From an uncultured Clostridia bacterium (GTDB lineage Bacteria > Bacillota > Clostridia > Christensenellales > Borkfalkiaceae), in assembly GCA_904419075.1 (NCBI GenBank), contig CAJFQM010000009.1, positions 62,001 to 126,000 on the forward strand: a stretch of DNA of 64,000 bases. Direction: 5' to 3'. Positions 49,063 through 58,179 of this stretch are shown here, in pieces (the first letter of the stretch is position 1; the number at the start of each line of letters is the position of its first letter). The notes beneath the pieces are model-generated. The model was not told the DNA's origin. It saw only the letters and a program-made list of their open reading frames with translations, and ran no database searches. The translations under genes were made by a program, and so were the position numbers.

Positions 49063-50166
49063 ATGGAAAAAATTCTCGTCGTTTGCACCACCGATTCGAT
49101 GATCTGGAATTTTCTTGTCCCGCATATCCTCGATTTACAGCAAAAGGGCTTTACCGTGGAATGCGCTTGCTCCGAGACGGGAGATTTTTTCTCCAAGCTC
49201 CGAAATGAGTTCTCTTTCCGCATGTATCGAATGAATTTTCAAAGGAGTCCCTATGACTTCCGTAATTTCGGCGCCTATCGGCAGCTGAAAAAACTCATTC
49301 AAAAAGAAAAATATGACACCGTTTTCTGTCATGAGCCGGTAGGCGGACTCATGGGGCGGCTCGCGGGGAAAAAATGCGGGTGCAGGGTTATTTATATGGC
49401 GCACGGATTTCATTTTTACGAAGGCGCTCCCGCCCTGAAACGCTTTTTGTATTATCATGCGGAAAAATTTTTATCGAAATATACCGACGTGCTCATTACG
49501 ATCAATCGGGAGGACTACGAGGCCGCAAAATCCTTTCACGCAAGGGAAATTTATAAGGTGGACGGAATCGGCGTGGATACCTCTAAATTTGTCTATGCGC
49601 CCGATCCCCGATACCTGAGACGGGAGCTCGGACTTTCCGAACGGGATTTTCTCGTCTTGTCCGTCGGCGAACTCATTCCGAGAAAAAATCACGAAACCGT
49701 GATGAGAGCGCTGCTTCGCTTGGATTTGAAAAACGTACATTATATCGTCGCGGGAGACGGAGAAGGACGGGAAGAACTTAAACACTTCATTGAGGAACGG
49801 GGATTGTCCGAACAGGTACATCTGCTCGGATTCAGACGGGATATAGGAACGCTCTGCAATTCCGCGGACTTGTTCGCTCTGCCTTCCGTACACGAGGGAC
49901 TGTCCGTGGCGCTCATGGAAGCGATGGCCTGCGGCAAGCCCGTGGTCGCGTCGAGGATCCGGGGAAATACCGACCTCATCGACGAGGGAATGGGCGGATA
50001 CTTGGTAGAGACATTCGACGCGAAGGGATATGCGGAGGCGATCGAGAAACTCGCTTTGAACGGGGAAAAACGCAAGGCGTTCTCTTCCTATAATCGGAAT
50101 AAAGTGAAAAGTTTCGATTTGCGCGTCGTCCGCGGGCAACTGCAAAAAATATTGACGGGACAATAA
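49063..50166 (+). CDS. Glycosyltransferase, GT4 type
   Basis: This 367-residue GT-B enzyme has the N-terminal glycosyltransferase 4 domain (VFCHEPVGGLMGRLAGKK) and the C-terminal donor domain with VLSVGELIPRKNHETVM and the EX7E motif HEGLSVALMEAMACGKPVV. It adds a sugar to the lipid-linked repeat unit. ATG 49063 has AGGGGGGA upstream; the longer frame passes through a purine-rich spacer (48958-49060) and is rejected. Confidence 0.92.
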   Translation: MEKILVVCTTDSMIWNFLVPHILDLQQKGFTVECACSETGDFFSKLRNEFSFRMYRMNFQRSPYDFRNFGAYRQLKKLIQKEKYDTVFCHEPVGGLMGRLAGKKCGCRVIYMAHGFHFYEGAPALKRFLYYHAEKFLSKYTDVLITINREDYEAAKSFHAREIYKVDGIGVDTSKFVYAPDPRYLRRELGLSERDFLVLSVGELIPRKNHETVMRALLRLDLKNVHYIVAGDGEGREELKHFIEERGLSEQVHLLGFRRDIGTLCNSADLFALPSVHEGLSVALMEAMACGKPVVASRIRGNTDLIDEGMGGYLVETFDAKGYAEAIEKLALNGEKRKAFSSYNRNKVKSFDLRVVRGQLQKILTGQ

Positions 50167-50182
50167 CCGTCGAGGAGGTAAT

Positions 50183-51166
50183 ATGTATTCCTGGGGAGAA
50201 ATCGTCCGTTCCTTGCCAAAAAAGAAAAACAGCAAAAGTTCGCTTTGGGTAAAATGGATTATACGCAAATTGTCCTTTCCCTTTACCTTCCTGTTTATCA
50301 ATCTCGGCTTTTCCGCGTGGGGCGCTTCCGTACTTTCGATTTTCGTCGCGCTGGCTGGCTGTGCGGCTCTCTGCATTGATTCCGCACTCTGGCGCGTCGT
50401 CGGCGTCGTATTGGTGGAGCTTTGGCTCGTTATGGACTGCGTGGACGGCAACATCGCCCGCGTGAAAAAGACAAGCTCACCCATGGGCGGGTGCATAGAC
50501 GCATTCAGCGGCTATTTTATCACCGCGTTTGTATTTTTCTCCGTCGGCGTCTCCGCCTGTTATTCCACGCGCTTTACAGAGCATGCGGGACTTTGGGTTG
50601 CGATGGGCGGATTATCTTCCGCCTTCGGATTATTGGCGCGGCTCATTCATCAGAAATATACCTGCTGCGTTCTGGAATCTCAAAGAAGAGAAAAGAACGG
50701 GGCAGACGGGGAGAATATAGAAAACAATGGGGGAAATATAGAGGTCAACAGAGGAAACGGAGAGACATATAGGACACGCGGGGAAGCGAGCAGAGGAAGC
50801 GGAGAGACGCACGGGACAAAAGAGGAAGTTGACAGAGCGAACAAAGAAACGCATAGGGCAAACGGAGAAGCGAGCAGAACAAACGGGGGCGCAAACAGAG
50901 AGAACGGAGAGGCAATAGGGACCGGAGTGCAAACCGCGGCCGGAAAAGAAAATGCGGAACTTTTGGAAAAGGGCGGAAGATTGAGCTATCTCAGGAGTCG
51001 GCTGGATAAAGAAATCGGGATTTCGGGGTTATTTATGCCCTTTTTGATCGTCGCCTGCATCTTTCGGCTGTATGACGTCATGACGGTTTTTTATTTTATT
51101 TTTCAGGGCGCGGGCGCATTGGCGGCGGCGGTCTATTATGCTCTGAAAACGCGGGAGAACGTATGA
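50183..51166 (+). CDS. CDP-alcohol phosphatidyltransferase family protein with repeat insert
   Basis: This 327-residue membrane protein has the CDP-OH-P signature MDCVDGNIARVKKTSSPMGG followed by CIDAFSGYF. The last Asp of the canonical D-x2-DG-x2-AR-x8-G-x3-D-x3-D motif is Gly here. Helices lie before and after. Residues ~172-244, between helices, form a hydrophilic insert whose main part is a 42-bp tandem repeat. With the TagD-like enzyme at 56.3 kb it could attach a glycerol-type phosphate to the glycan or lipid. It overlaps the next gene by 4 nt. Confidence 0.8.
   Translation: MYSWGEIVRSLPKKKNSKSSLWVKWIIRKLSFPFTFLFINLGFSAWGASVLSIFVALAGCAALCIDSALWRVVGVVLVELWLVMDCVDGNIARVKKTSSPMGGCIDAFSGYFITAFVFFSVGVSACYSTRFTEHAGLWVAMGGLSSAFGLLARLIHQKYTCCVLESQRREKNGADGENIENNGGNIEVNRGNGETYRTRGEASRGSGETHGTKEEVDRANKETHRANGEASRTNGGANRENGEAIGTGVQTAAGKENAELLEKGGRLSYLRSRLDKEIGISGLFMPFLIVACIFRLYDVMTVFYFIFQGAGALAAAVYYALKTRENV
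50747..50914 (+). repeat. 42-bp in-frame tandem repeat, four units
   Basis: Units at 50747-50788, 50789-50830, 50831-50872 and 50873-50914 encode NRGNGETYRTRGEA, SRGSGETHGTKEEV, DRANKETHRANGEA and SRTNGGANRENGEA. The tract is purine-rich, like the spacer at 46.5 kb. Confidence 0.88.
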
Positions 51167-52290
51167 AAAAGGTCTTGGAGATTCTCGGAAGATTGGACCG
51201 TGCGGGGCAGGAAACGTTCGTCATGAATATATTCCGGAATATAGACAGGAAAAGGTTCGACCTGTATTTTTCGGTAAACACCGATTACGTCGGAGCCTAT
51301 GAGGCGGAGATTTTATCCGCGGGAGGAAAGATTTTTCACAACCCTTATGCGGTAACCTTAAAAAATTTGCGCTTATATCTCCGCGCTTTCCGAAAATTTC
51401 TGAGGGAAGAAGGGCCGTTTGATGCCGTACATTGTCATGTGTATTCCTTCGGGGGATTTTTGCTTCGCGCGGCGTACAAGGAGGGGGTCCCCGTGCGCAT
51501 CATGCACAGTCATACCGCATACGACGGGCAAAAAAATTCTCTGTGGCGCAGGATATATGCGGCTTACGCCAGACGGCTGATCGACCGTTACGCCACAAAA
51601 AAAGTCGCCTGCGGGAAGGATGCATACGAGGCTTTTTTTAAGGAGCCCTGCCCCGAAAAAGGTGCGATTCTTCCGAACGGCATAGAGCTTTCCCGATTCG
51701 GCGGAAAGGATACGGGGGCGGGAAAGGATATAAAAAGAGAGCTTAAAGTTTCGGAAAAGCAGGATATTTTTGTGAGCGTCGCAAGGTTCTGCGAGGTGAA
51801 GAATCATGAAAAAATTTTGTCCGTATTCAAAGAGTATTTGCGCGCTTTCAATCCTCGGGCGGTATTGCTTCTCGTCGGAGACGGAGAACGAAGAAAATAT
51901 ATAGAAGAGTCGGCGAAAAGGGAAGGACTGGGAGAAAACGTGATTTTTACGGGGATTCGCGGCGATGTGGACAAGCTGATCGCCGCCGCCGAAGTATTTC
52001 TGATGCCTTCGAAATTCGAGGGGTTGCCCGTCTCCCTGATAGAAGCGCAGGCGGCGGGAGTGCGGTGCGTGGTCTCGGACAGAGTGACGGACGAAGCGGA
52101 TATGGGATTAGGACTGTTTTACAGGTTGCCTCTGGAAGCGTCGGACGAAATTTGGGCCGAAACCTGCGCAAGGGCGAACGCCGTTTCTCCGCCCGCGTTT
52201 TCTAAGCGGAAACGGGGGATAGAACGGCGCGGATATTCCGTGGAAAACGCGGTGAAGCGGGCAGAGGAACTGTATGACGGAAAATCTTAA
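51163..52290 (+). CDS. Glycosyltransferase, GT4 type (EpsF-like)
   Basis: This 375-residue GT-B enzyme has the acceptor-domain start LEILGRLDRAGQETFVMNIF and HCHVYSFGGFLLRAAY. Its donor domain has FVSVARFCEVKNHEKIL and the EX7E motif in SKFEGLPVSLIEAQAAG. It starts within the stop of the preceding gene (ATGA) and overlaps the polymerase gene by 17 nt. Confidence 0.92.
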   Translation: MKKVLEILGRLDRAGQETFVMNIFRNIDRKRFDLYFSVNTDYVGAYEAEILSAGGKIFHNPYAVTLKNLRLYLRAFRKFLREEGPFDAVHCHVYSFGGFLLRAAYKEGVPVRIMHSHTAYDGQKNSLWRRIYAAYARRLIDRYATKKVACGKDAYEAFFKEPCPEKGAILPNGIELSRFGGKDTGAGKDIKRELKVSEKQDIFVSVARFCEVKNHEKILSVFKEYLRAFNPRAVLLLVGDGERRKYIEESAKREGLGENVIFTGIRGDVDKLIAAAEVFLMPSKFEGLPVSLIEAQAAGVRCVVSDRVTDEADMGLGLFYRLPLEASDEIWAETCARANAVSPPAFSKRKRGIERRGYSVENAVKRAEELYDGKS

Positions 52291-53746
52291 AAATAAAAAA
52301 TATTTGCTCAAAATTTCCCTGATATGGTTTGCACTTACCCTCATCGCTTACCTGCTGCGCGGATTGATTTCGTCGGAAAAATTATTAGAGGGCTTATGTA
52401 TAGAGACGACGGTCGTTTTTGCTCTCGTTTTTTATCATTTATGGAAATGGAAGGGGACGCCCTTCAAAGTGGTCACTCTGTTTGTCCTGATGTGCTTTCT
52501 CTACCTTCAAGGACAAGTGCTTCTCGATACTTTCGATCTGACGAAGGACGGGCTTCTGTCGGGGAAATTTTCGCCTCGGGAACTCGTCGGGGGAATTCTG
52601 GCCGTTCACGTCTTTCTGTCCCTGCTCCTGACGGCGATAAGCTCCGCAAAAGGACAAAAAAGAAAATTTTTTAGCGGGCGGGAAAACCTCTCAGACGAAA
52701 CCGTCGTCCTCGCGGGAACGATTATTGCTTTGTGCGCACTTCCTTTCGAATTGTACGTCAATCTCACAAAACTCAAATTTACCCTGACGGACGGCTATGC
52801 TTCTCTGTATCAGGAAGCGGCGCTCGCCGCGATTCCTTCGGGCGCGAAAATTCTGTCCTATTTCTTTTTGCCCGGCTGCTTCTACCTCTTTTTCGGAAGT
52901 GCGCGAAAATCCCGTGCGGAATATGCTGCCTTGCTCGGTATCGTGGCTCACGGGGCGGTGGAATTATTGATCGGATACCGAGCCTCTGCGGTCATTCCCC
53001 TCCTGCTCGTCATTTACGGCATCGGCGTAAAAAACCGATATGAGAAATCGACGGTTAAACGAAAAAAGAACAGGAGAACGATTTTTCTTTTGTGCGCGCT
53101 CGGCGCGCTGGTCGTACTCGTCGTGTTCCCCGTCGTCAGAGCTACCAGAAACAGCGGGGGACTGGCCGCTCTGACATGGAGGGATATTTTTTCCGTCGAA
53201 AACGTCAGGAGCATTTTTTCCACCGTCAACGATATGGGAAAATCGTTGCAGACCGTAATTTATACGCTGAGGCTCGTTCCCGAAGAAGAGCCTTTCCGCT
53301 ATGGCGTCACCTATCTCGTCAATCTTACGGAAATTTTTCCGAATTTCTTTTGGGCGGTTCACCCCGCGGAGGCCTACGGTTCGCTGGGTAGATGGCTCAC
53401 GAAAATCGTCGACTATTCCTTTTGGCAATACGGCGGCGCTTTGGGGTACAGCTGCGTCGCGGAAGCCTATATCAATTTCGGATATTTCGGGATACTCGCT
53501 TTCGCTTTTCTGCTCGGAAGAGTGTTGGAAAAAACGGAATCGAAAATTGATGCTGCCGACAATGCCGCATGGTATGCGTCCTGGGCGATCGTGGCGACCG
53601 ATCTCCTGTTTTATCCGCGGGGAGAATTTTCGTCGCTGGTGCGGGGGATTTTTTGGTATATGCTGCTGCCTTTGCTCTTTTGCCGGATTTTGCGGCGAAT
53701 CGGCGGAAAAGACAAGAAGAAATATTCTCTGCAACGACAGTTTTGA
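52274..53746 (+). CDS. Wzy-type O-antigen/polysaccharide polymerase
   Basis: This 490-residue protein has ~12 hydrophobic segments and a large outside loop near residues 325-380 (FRYGVTYLVNLTEIFPNFFW, HPAEAYGSLGRWLTK), typical of oligosaccharide repeat-unit polymerases. Its place between glycosyltransferases and a Wzx flippase supports polymerase over ligase. Wzy proteins are poorly conserved, so the call rests on topology and context. Confidence 0.82.
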   Translation: MTENLKNKKYLLKISLIWFALTLIAYLLRGLISSEKLLEGLCIETTVVFALVFYHLWKWKGTPFKVVTLFVLMCFLYLQGQVLLDTFDLTKDGLLSGKFSPRELVGGILAVHVFLSLLLTAISSAKGQKRKFFSGRENLSDETVVLAGTIIALCALPFELYVNLTKLKFTLTDGYASLYQEAALAAIPSGAKILSYFFLPGCFYLFFGSARKSRAEYAALLGIVAHGAVELLIGYRASAVIPLLLVIYGIGVKNRYEKSTVKRKKNRRTIFLLCALGALVVLVVFPVVRATRNSGGLAALTWRDIFSVENVRSIFSTVNDMGKSLQTVIYTLRLVPEEEPFRYGVTYLVNLTEIFPNFFWAVHPAEAYGSLGRWLTKIVDYSFWQYGGALGYSCVAEAYINFGYFGILAFAFLLGRVLEKTESKIDAADNAAWYASWAIVATDLLFYPRGEFSSLVRGIFWYMLLPLLFCRILRRIGGKDKKKYSLQRQF

Positions 53747-53891
53747 CAAGGCGCGGAAAAAGGATCCTTCGGGCATGAGATTGAGAAATGGGGGAGAGTA
53801 ATTTTTCTTTCAAAAACGAGTTCTGCCCGTATTTCGTCAAAATCGGAATATGAGAAGCGGGAGAGCGCGGAAAAAGGGGAGGAATAAGGAA

Positions 53892-54845
53892 ATGTTTGCG
53901 GAAAATAAATCCGATCGGTTTACGGCGGTGGTTCCGACCAAAAACCGCGAAAAAGATTTGTTGAGATTTTGCGAAGGACTCGCCGCACAGACGCTTTTGC
54001 CCGACAAGCTGATCATCGTCGATCAGTCGGCGGAAAAATATCGCATGGAGGGAATCAATCTGCCCGAAAGCGTGGAAGTGGAGCACCTCTACGTCCCCGA
54101 AATATCGGGCCTGTGCGCGGCGAAAAATCTCGCCGTCCGATACGCGGCGGGAGAATACATCTTTTTTTTCGACGACGACATTATTCCGGACAAGGATTTC
54201 TTTGAAAAAATTATCGGGCATTTTTCCGCAAATCCCGAAATATTCGGAATCTGCGGGCGGCAGAAAAACAGCATTTCTTCCCGATTCAAAGTGTTTTTTT
54301 TCGATTTTTTTCACGTCGGACCCTTTAAGGACGAAAGAAAAAAATTCAATTCGGGTTATATGAAAAATAATTTGACGAAAGCGGAAATTCTTCCGGGAGG
54401 CATTACCGCCTATCGGCGGAAAGTCTTTGAAAATTTTCGATTCGACGAGGTCCTGATCCGTTACTGTCTCGGAGAAGATATGGATTTCTCGTATCGAGTG
54501 GGAAAACAATATTCTTTGGCGTTCGCCGCGGACGCGACTGCGTTACACAATCATTCCCCCGTAGGCAGGTATGACGCGGAAGAATCGTTTGCCTGCAAGG
54601 TAGCGGGGTATGCGTATTTTTACGGAAAAAACGTCGAAAAGACTTTTCGGAACGCGTTGGCTTATTTTTGGGTGAAAGCGGGGATATTTTTCGACGCCTG
54701 CGCGTACAGCGCAAAGCATCGGAATTTACACGCCTTCCGCGGTTTGAAACGGGGCGGAAAATACCTCAAAGGCGACTTTCGGGGCGTGCCGTTTATAGAT
54801 TACGATAAGTATCGGGAAAGGAAACAAAAAACGGACAATGAATAA
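53892..54845 (+). CDS. Glycosyltransferase, GT2 type
   Basis: This 317-residue GT-A enzyme has FTAVVPTKNREKDLLRF at the N-terminus, the DxD-like metal site in YIFFFDDDIIPD and the acceptor-site motif CLGEDMDFSYRVG (ED near residue 200). It adds a sugar to the repeat unit. ATG 53892 is preceded by GGAGGAATAAGGAA. It overlaps the flippase gene by 8 nt. A 145-bp gap without a clear promoter separates it from the polymerase gene. Confidence 0.9.
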   Translation: MFAENKSDRFTAVVPTKNREKDLLRFCEGLAAQTLLPDKLIIVDQSAEKYRMEGINLPESVEVEHLYVPEISGLCAAKNLAVRYAAGEYIFFFDDDIIPDKDFFEKIIGHFSANPEIFGICGRQKNSISSRFKVFFFDFFHVGPFKDERKKFNSGYMKNNLTKAEILPGGITAYRRKVFENFRFDEVLIRYCLGEDMDFSYRVGKQYSLAFAADATALHNHSPVGRYDAEESFACKVAGYAYFYGKNVEKTFRNALAYFWVKAGIFFDACAYSAKHRNLHAFRGLKRGGKYLKGDFRGVPFIDYDKYRERKQKTDNE

Positions 54846-56262
54846 AAAATTTAAGGAACTCGTCGGGAATACGCTGATTTTCGCACTCGGTTCGCTCGGC
54901 TCAAAACTGATCGTCTTTTTATTGGTTCCGCTCTATACCAATCTGATGACGCCATCCGAATACGGAACGGCCGAGCTCGTGTTTACGATTGCTCAGATGC
55001 TGTTTCCCTTCGTTTCCGTCGTCATCTTCGAAAGCGTTCTCCGTTACGGACTGAAAAACGAACTCAGAAAGGAGGACGTGCTCCTCTGTGCGTTCGTCGT
55101 CATTCTGTTCGGGAGCGTTCTGACCGTCCTTTTTACCCCGCTATTCCGATTTTATCCCGCCGTTTCAAATTGGAAATGGTACATCTGTGCATATGTCGTC
55201 GCTTACATGGTTACGTCCGTGGAACTCGTTTATCTCAAAGTCCGCGATAAAAACAAGCTGTTTGCGCTTTTCAGCGTCCTGCAAACCCTGATATTGGCTT
55301 CGGCGAATATTCTGTTCCTCGCGGTTTACAAAAAGGGGATAGAGGGATACCTTTTATCCAACATCCTTTCCCATGTCGGAACGGCCGTTTTATGCGCTCT
55401 GTTCGGAGGGGTTCTGAAAGATCTTTTTCGCGCAAAATTTTCCTTTCCGCTCCTTCGTCAGATGACGCTCTATTCTCTGCCGCTCATCGTCAATAATATT
55501 TCCTGGTGGCTGATTCATTCCGCCGATAAAATCATGATAGAGTGGAGACTCGGAGAATCTGAATTGGGCGTATACACGGTAGCGACGAAAATTCCCGCTC
55601 TGGTCAATATTGCCGCACAGATTTTTTCTCAGGCTTGGGGAATTTCTTCCATTAAAGAATACGATTCTTCCAATGACGCTTCTTTCTTCTCTTCCACGTT
55701 CAAATATTATACGTTTTTGGTCTTTCTCGCCTGTATCCTCGGAATTACGGCCGTGAAACCCCTGATGCGCATTTACGTCGGAAAGGAATATTTCGGGGCT
55801 TGGACGCTGGTTCCCTTTTTGCTCGCAGGAGCGGTCTTTTCCGCCGTCTCCGCTTATTTCAGTCGACTTTACAGCGCCATGCACAAGAATAAAAACGTAA
55901 TGCTGACCACTCTTCTTGCCGCCGCCGTCAATATCGCGGGAAATTTCTTTTTTATCGGAACGGCGGGAACTTACGGAGCCGCCGCCGCAACCGCCGTCGC
56001 TTACGCGGTGATGGCGCATATTCAAATGGCCGACGTTTCCAGATTTTTAAAGTTTGACAAGGGGCTTCCGCGATATTTTCTGAGCTGCTCGATCATCGTC
56101 GGACAGGCGATAGCCGCGACGCTCGATTGGCATATCTATATCGTTTCCGCCGCGGCGATAATCGCGTTTTTGTGCGTGAATTATCCCGTGATCAGAGGTG
56201 TTTTATGCGGGTTGAAAAAGAAAGCGAAATCCGCGGGAAAGGATACGGACAACCGAGAATAG
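54838..56262 (+). CDS. Wzx-type polysaccharide flippase
   Basis: This 474-residue protein has about 12-14 membrane segments and the Polysacc_synt pattern at the start (FKELVGNTLIFALGSLGSKL, LYTNLMTPSEYGTAELVF). It flips the lipid-linked repeat unit to the outer face for the polymerase. It belongs to the MVF/MOP superfamily, related to MATE but distinct in this N-terminus. Confidence 0.92.
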   Translation: MNKKFKELVGNTLIFALGSLGSKLIVFLLVPLYTNLMTPSEYGTAELVFTIAQMLFPFVSVVIFESVLRYGLKNELRKEDVLLCAFVVILFGSVLTVLFTPLFRFYPAVSNWKWYICAYVVAYMVTSVELVYLKVRDKNKLFALFSVLQTLILASANILFLAVYKKGIEGYLLSNILSHVGTAVLCALFGGVLKDLFRAKFSFPLLRQMTLYSLPLIVNNISWWLIHSADKIMIEWRLGESELGVYTVATKIPALVNIAAQIFSQAWGISSIKEYDSSNDASFFSSTFKYYTFLVFLACILGITAVKPLMRIYVGKEYFGAWTLVPFLLAGAVFSAVSAYFSRLYSAMHKNKNVMLTTLLAAAVNIAGNFFFIGTAGTYGAAAATAVAYAVMAHIQMADVSRFLKFDKGLPRYFLSCSIIVGQAIAATLDWHIYIVSAAAIIAFLCVNYPVIRGVLCGLKKKAKSAGKDTDNRE

Positions 56263-56340
56263 AAAGACGGCAAGGATATCGGATACGGGAAAGCGGTGCG
56301 GACAGGAAAAAAGTTCATATAAAAAAGGAGAAAACGGAAA

Positions 56341-56763
56341 ATGAAAACAATCATCGGCTATACGACGGGCGTATACGATATGTTCCATATAGGGCATCTG
56401 AATATTTTAAGGCGGGCGAAAGAACAATGCGACTTTTTAATCGTCGGCGTTTCCACCGACGAGCTGGTGGAGCGGGAAAAACATAAAACGCCCGTGATTC
56501 CTTTTGCGCAGCGCTGCGAAATCGTTTCCGCTATCCGATACGTAGATAAAGTAGTGCCGCAAACGGACAAAAATAAGCTGGGAGCGTGGGAAAACTATCG
56601 CTTCGACAAAATGTTCGTGGGGTCGGATTGGAAGGGCTCCCCCGAATGGAAACGTTACGAAGGTCAGCTTGCTCCTCACGGAGTGGAGATTGTCTATCTC
56701 GCCCATACGGACGGAATCTCTTCTACCATTCTGGCAAAAAAAATCGCTTGGATCAGAGATTGA
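56341..56763 (+). CDS. Glycerol-3-phosphate cytidylyltransferase-like protein (TagD family)
   Basis: This 140-residue nucleotidyltransferase has the TGVYDMFHIGHLNIL (HxGH) motif at the N-terminus and HTDGISSTIL at the C-terminus, matching the RTEGISTT-type motif of TagD. Length is near TagD's ~130. It would make CDP-glycerol or a similar CDP-alcohol, a logical donor for the CDP-alcohol transferase at 50.2 kb. AAAGGAGAAAACGG precedes ATG 56341. FAD- or ethanolamine-type specificity cannot be excluded. Confidence 0.87.
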   Translation: MKTIIGYTTGVYDMFHIGHLNILRRAKEQCDFLIVGVSTDELVEREKHKTPVIPFAQRCEIVSAIRYVDKVVPQTDKNKLGAWENYRFDKMFVGSDWKGSPEWKRYEGQLAPHGVEIVYLAHTDGISSTILAKKIAWIRD

Positions 56764-56834
56764 TTGACCGGGCGGCGAAAATAAAGAGAAGAAGACGCCA
56801 CGAAAATTCCGATACGGGAATTTTTCGGAAGCTG

Positions 56835-56863
56835 TTGACAAATCGGGACTCCTATGCTATATT
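56835..56863 (+). promoter_or_regulatory. Sigma-A promoter of the glycan operon's first gene
   Basis: TTGACA (56835-56840), 17-nt spacer, TATATT (56858-56863). Confidence 0.85.
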
Positions 56864-56872
56864 AATTTTATA

Positions 56873-56886
56873 TGATATCGAAATCA
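56873..56886 (+). promoter_or_regulatory. LacI-type operator, copy 1
   Basis: TGATATCGAAATCA is a 14-bp near-palindrome with a central CG, just downstream of the predicted start. It is one mismatch from the two perfect copies at 58.2 kb. Confidence 0.72.
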
Positions 56887-56909
56887 TATTATAAAAGGAG
56901 GACAATAAA

Positions 56910-58046
56910 ATGAAAATTGTCATAGTAGGAGTTCGTTTCGGAGGTGAATTTGTTCCGATCTATCTGAACCATCCCCTCATAGAGCGCGTGGGACTTTGCG
57001 ATACCAATCCGCAATGCATCAAAGAGATGACGGAGCGGTATGGGGAGGTTTTCGATCTTTATGAAAACTTTGACGAAGTCTTAAAGGATGAAAACGTAGA
57101 CTGTGTACATATCCTTACTCCGCCGGCTCTGCATGCCGAAATGAGCGTAAAAGCGCTCAATAGCGGAAAAAACGTCGCCTGTGCCGTGACTATGGGCACA
57201 AGTCTCGAACAGATCCGTCGAGTGGTGGAAGCCGTACGAACGAGCGGTAAAAACTATACGATGATGGAAACGGCCGTATATACCCGAAATTTTCGCTACA
57301 CAAAGCACATGCAGGATACGGGGGAATTGGGAGAGATTCAATATCTGAAATCGGAATATTATCAGGACGTGGAAGGCTTGCAGGAACATTGGATAGGATA
57401 TCCTCCCATGTGCTACGCTACTCATTCGATTGCTCCGCTTGTCTTTTTCGCAAAATCCCGCGTGGAGGAGATCTATTGCGTCGGTTCGGGGACAATCTGC
57501 GAAGACATGAAGAAAAGGTACGGAAATCCTTTCGCCGTGGAAAGCGCTTTGCTCCGTTTCGGAAACGGATTACGTGCGGGCGTTGTCCGATCGTTTAACG
57601 GCGTCGCGAAAGAATATATCGAACAATTTGACGTCTATGGAACAAAAGCAACTTTTGAATGGCAACAGGTGAATGCAATAGAAAAACCAGTGATTTATAA
57701 AATTGCTCCAAGCTATCGGGACGAGACGGGAAGATATCGGCGGAGAAATGTCCAGACCGTGTTGTTTACGCCTCGGGATCTGCCGTCAGATTTGCCCGAA
57801 CGCATCAAACCCTATCTGCACGAAAACAAATATGAGGCCAAAGGCACAAAGGGAAAGTTCTTTCGCGAGGGCGGCGATCATCACGGCGCACATCCGTATA
57901 TCGTGGACGAATTTTTGCGCAGTATAGCGGAAAATCGAAAATCTTTCTGTGACGAGCTCACCGCGGCAAATATATGCGCGGCAGGAATTTTGGCTCATCA
58001 ATCTGCGATGAACGGAGGAGTTGCCATAAAAGTTCCGTTGTTCTGA
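56910..58046 (+). CDS. Gfo/Idh/MocA-like protein lacking the EKP motif
   Basis: This 378-residue protein has a Rossmann-like N-terminus (KIVIVGVRFGGEF, weaker than GxGxxG) and the usual strand order (VDCVHILTPPALHAEMSVKA). Where family enzymes have EKP it reads CAVTMGTS. The C-terminal domain has YATHSIAPLVFF and GGDHHGAHPYIVDEF. It may be a non-canonical dehydrogenase, a glycoside-cleaving relative or a non-enzymatic binder. AAAGGAGG fixes ATG 56910. It is controlled by its own promoter with a LacI-type operator. Confidence 0.82.
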   Translation: MKIVIVGVRFGGEFVPIYLNHPLIERVGLCDTNPQCIKEMTERYGEVFDLYENFDEVLKDENVDCVHILTPPALHAEMSVKALNSGKNVACAVTMGTSLEQIRRVVEAVRTSGKNYTMMETAVYTRNFRYTKHMQDTGELGEIQYLKSEYYQDVEGLQEHWIGYPPMCYATHSIAPLVFFAKSRVEEIYCVGSGTICEDMKKRYGNPFAVESALLRFGNGLRAGVVRSFNGVAKEYIEQFDVYGTKATFEWQQVNAIEKPVIYKIAPSYRDETGRYRRRNVQTVLFTPRDLPSDLPERIKPYLHENKYEAKGTKGKFFREGGDHHGAHPYIVDEFLRSIAENRKSFCDELTAANICAAGILAHQSAMNGGVAIKVPLF

Positions 58047-58135
58047 AAAAAATAATGAATTTTCTCCGTATAAAATTATTACTATAAATCTAAAGTGCTG
58101 TCTAAAAAAACAGGAAAAAATTTTCAAAAAGGGGG

Positions 58136-58164
58136 TTGACAACCTAAGAAAAGCATGTTATAAT
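58136..58164 (+). promoter_or_regulatory. Sigma-A promoter of the CUT1 importer operon
   Basis: TTGACA (58136-58141), 17-nt spacer, TATAAT (58159-58164). Start at about 58171. Confidence 0.9.
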
Positions 58165-58179
58165 GAAACTATAAAAAGC

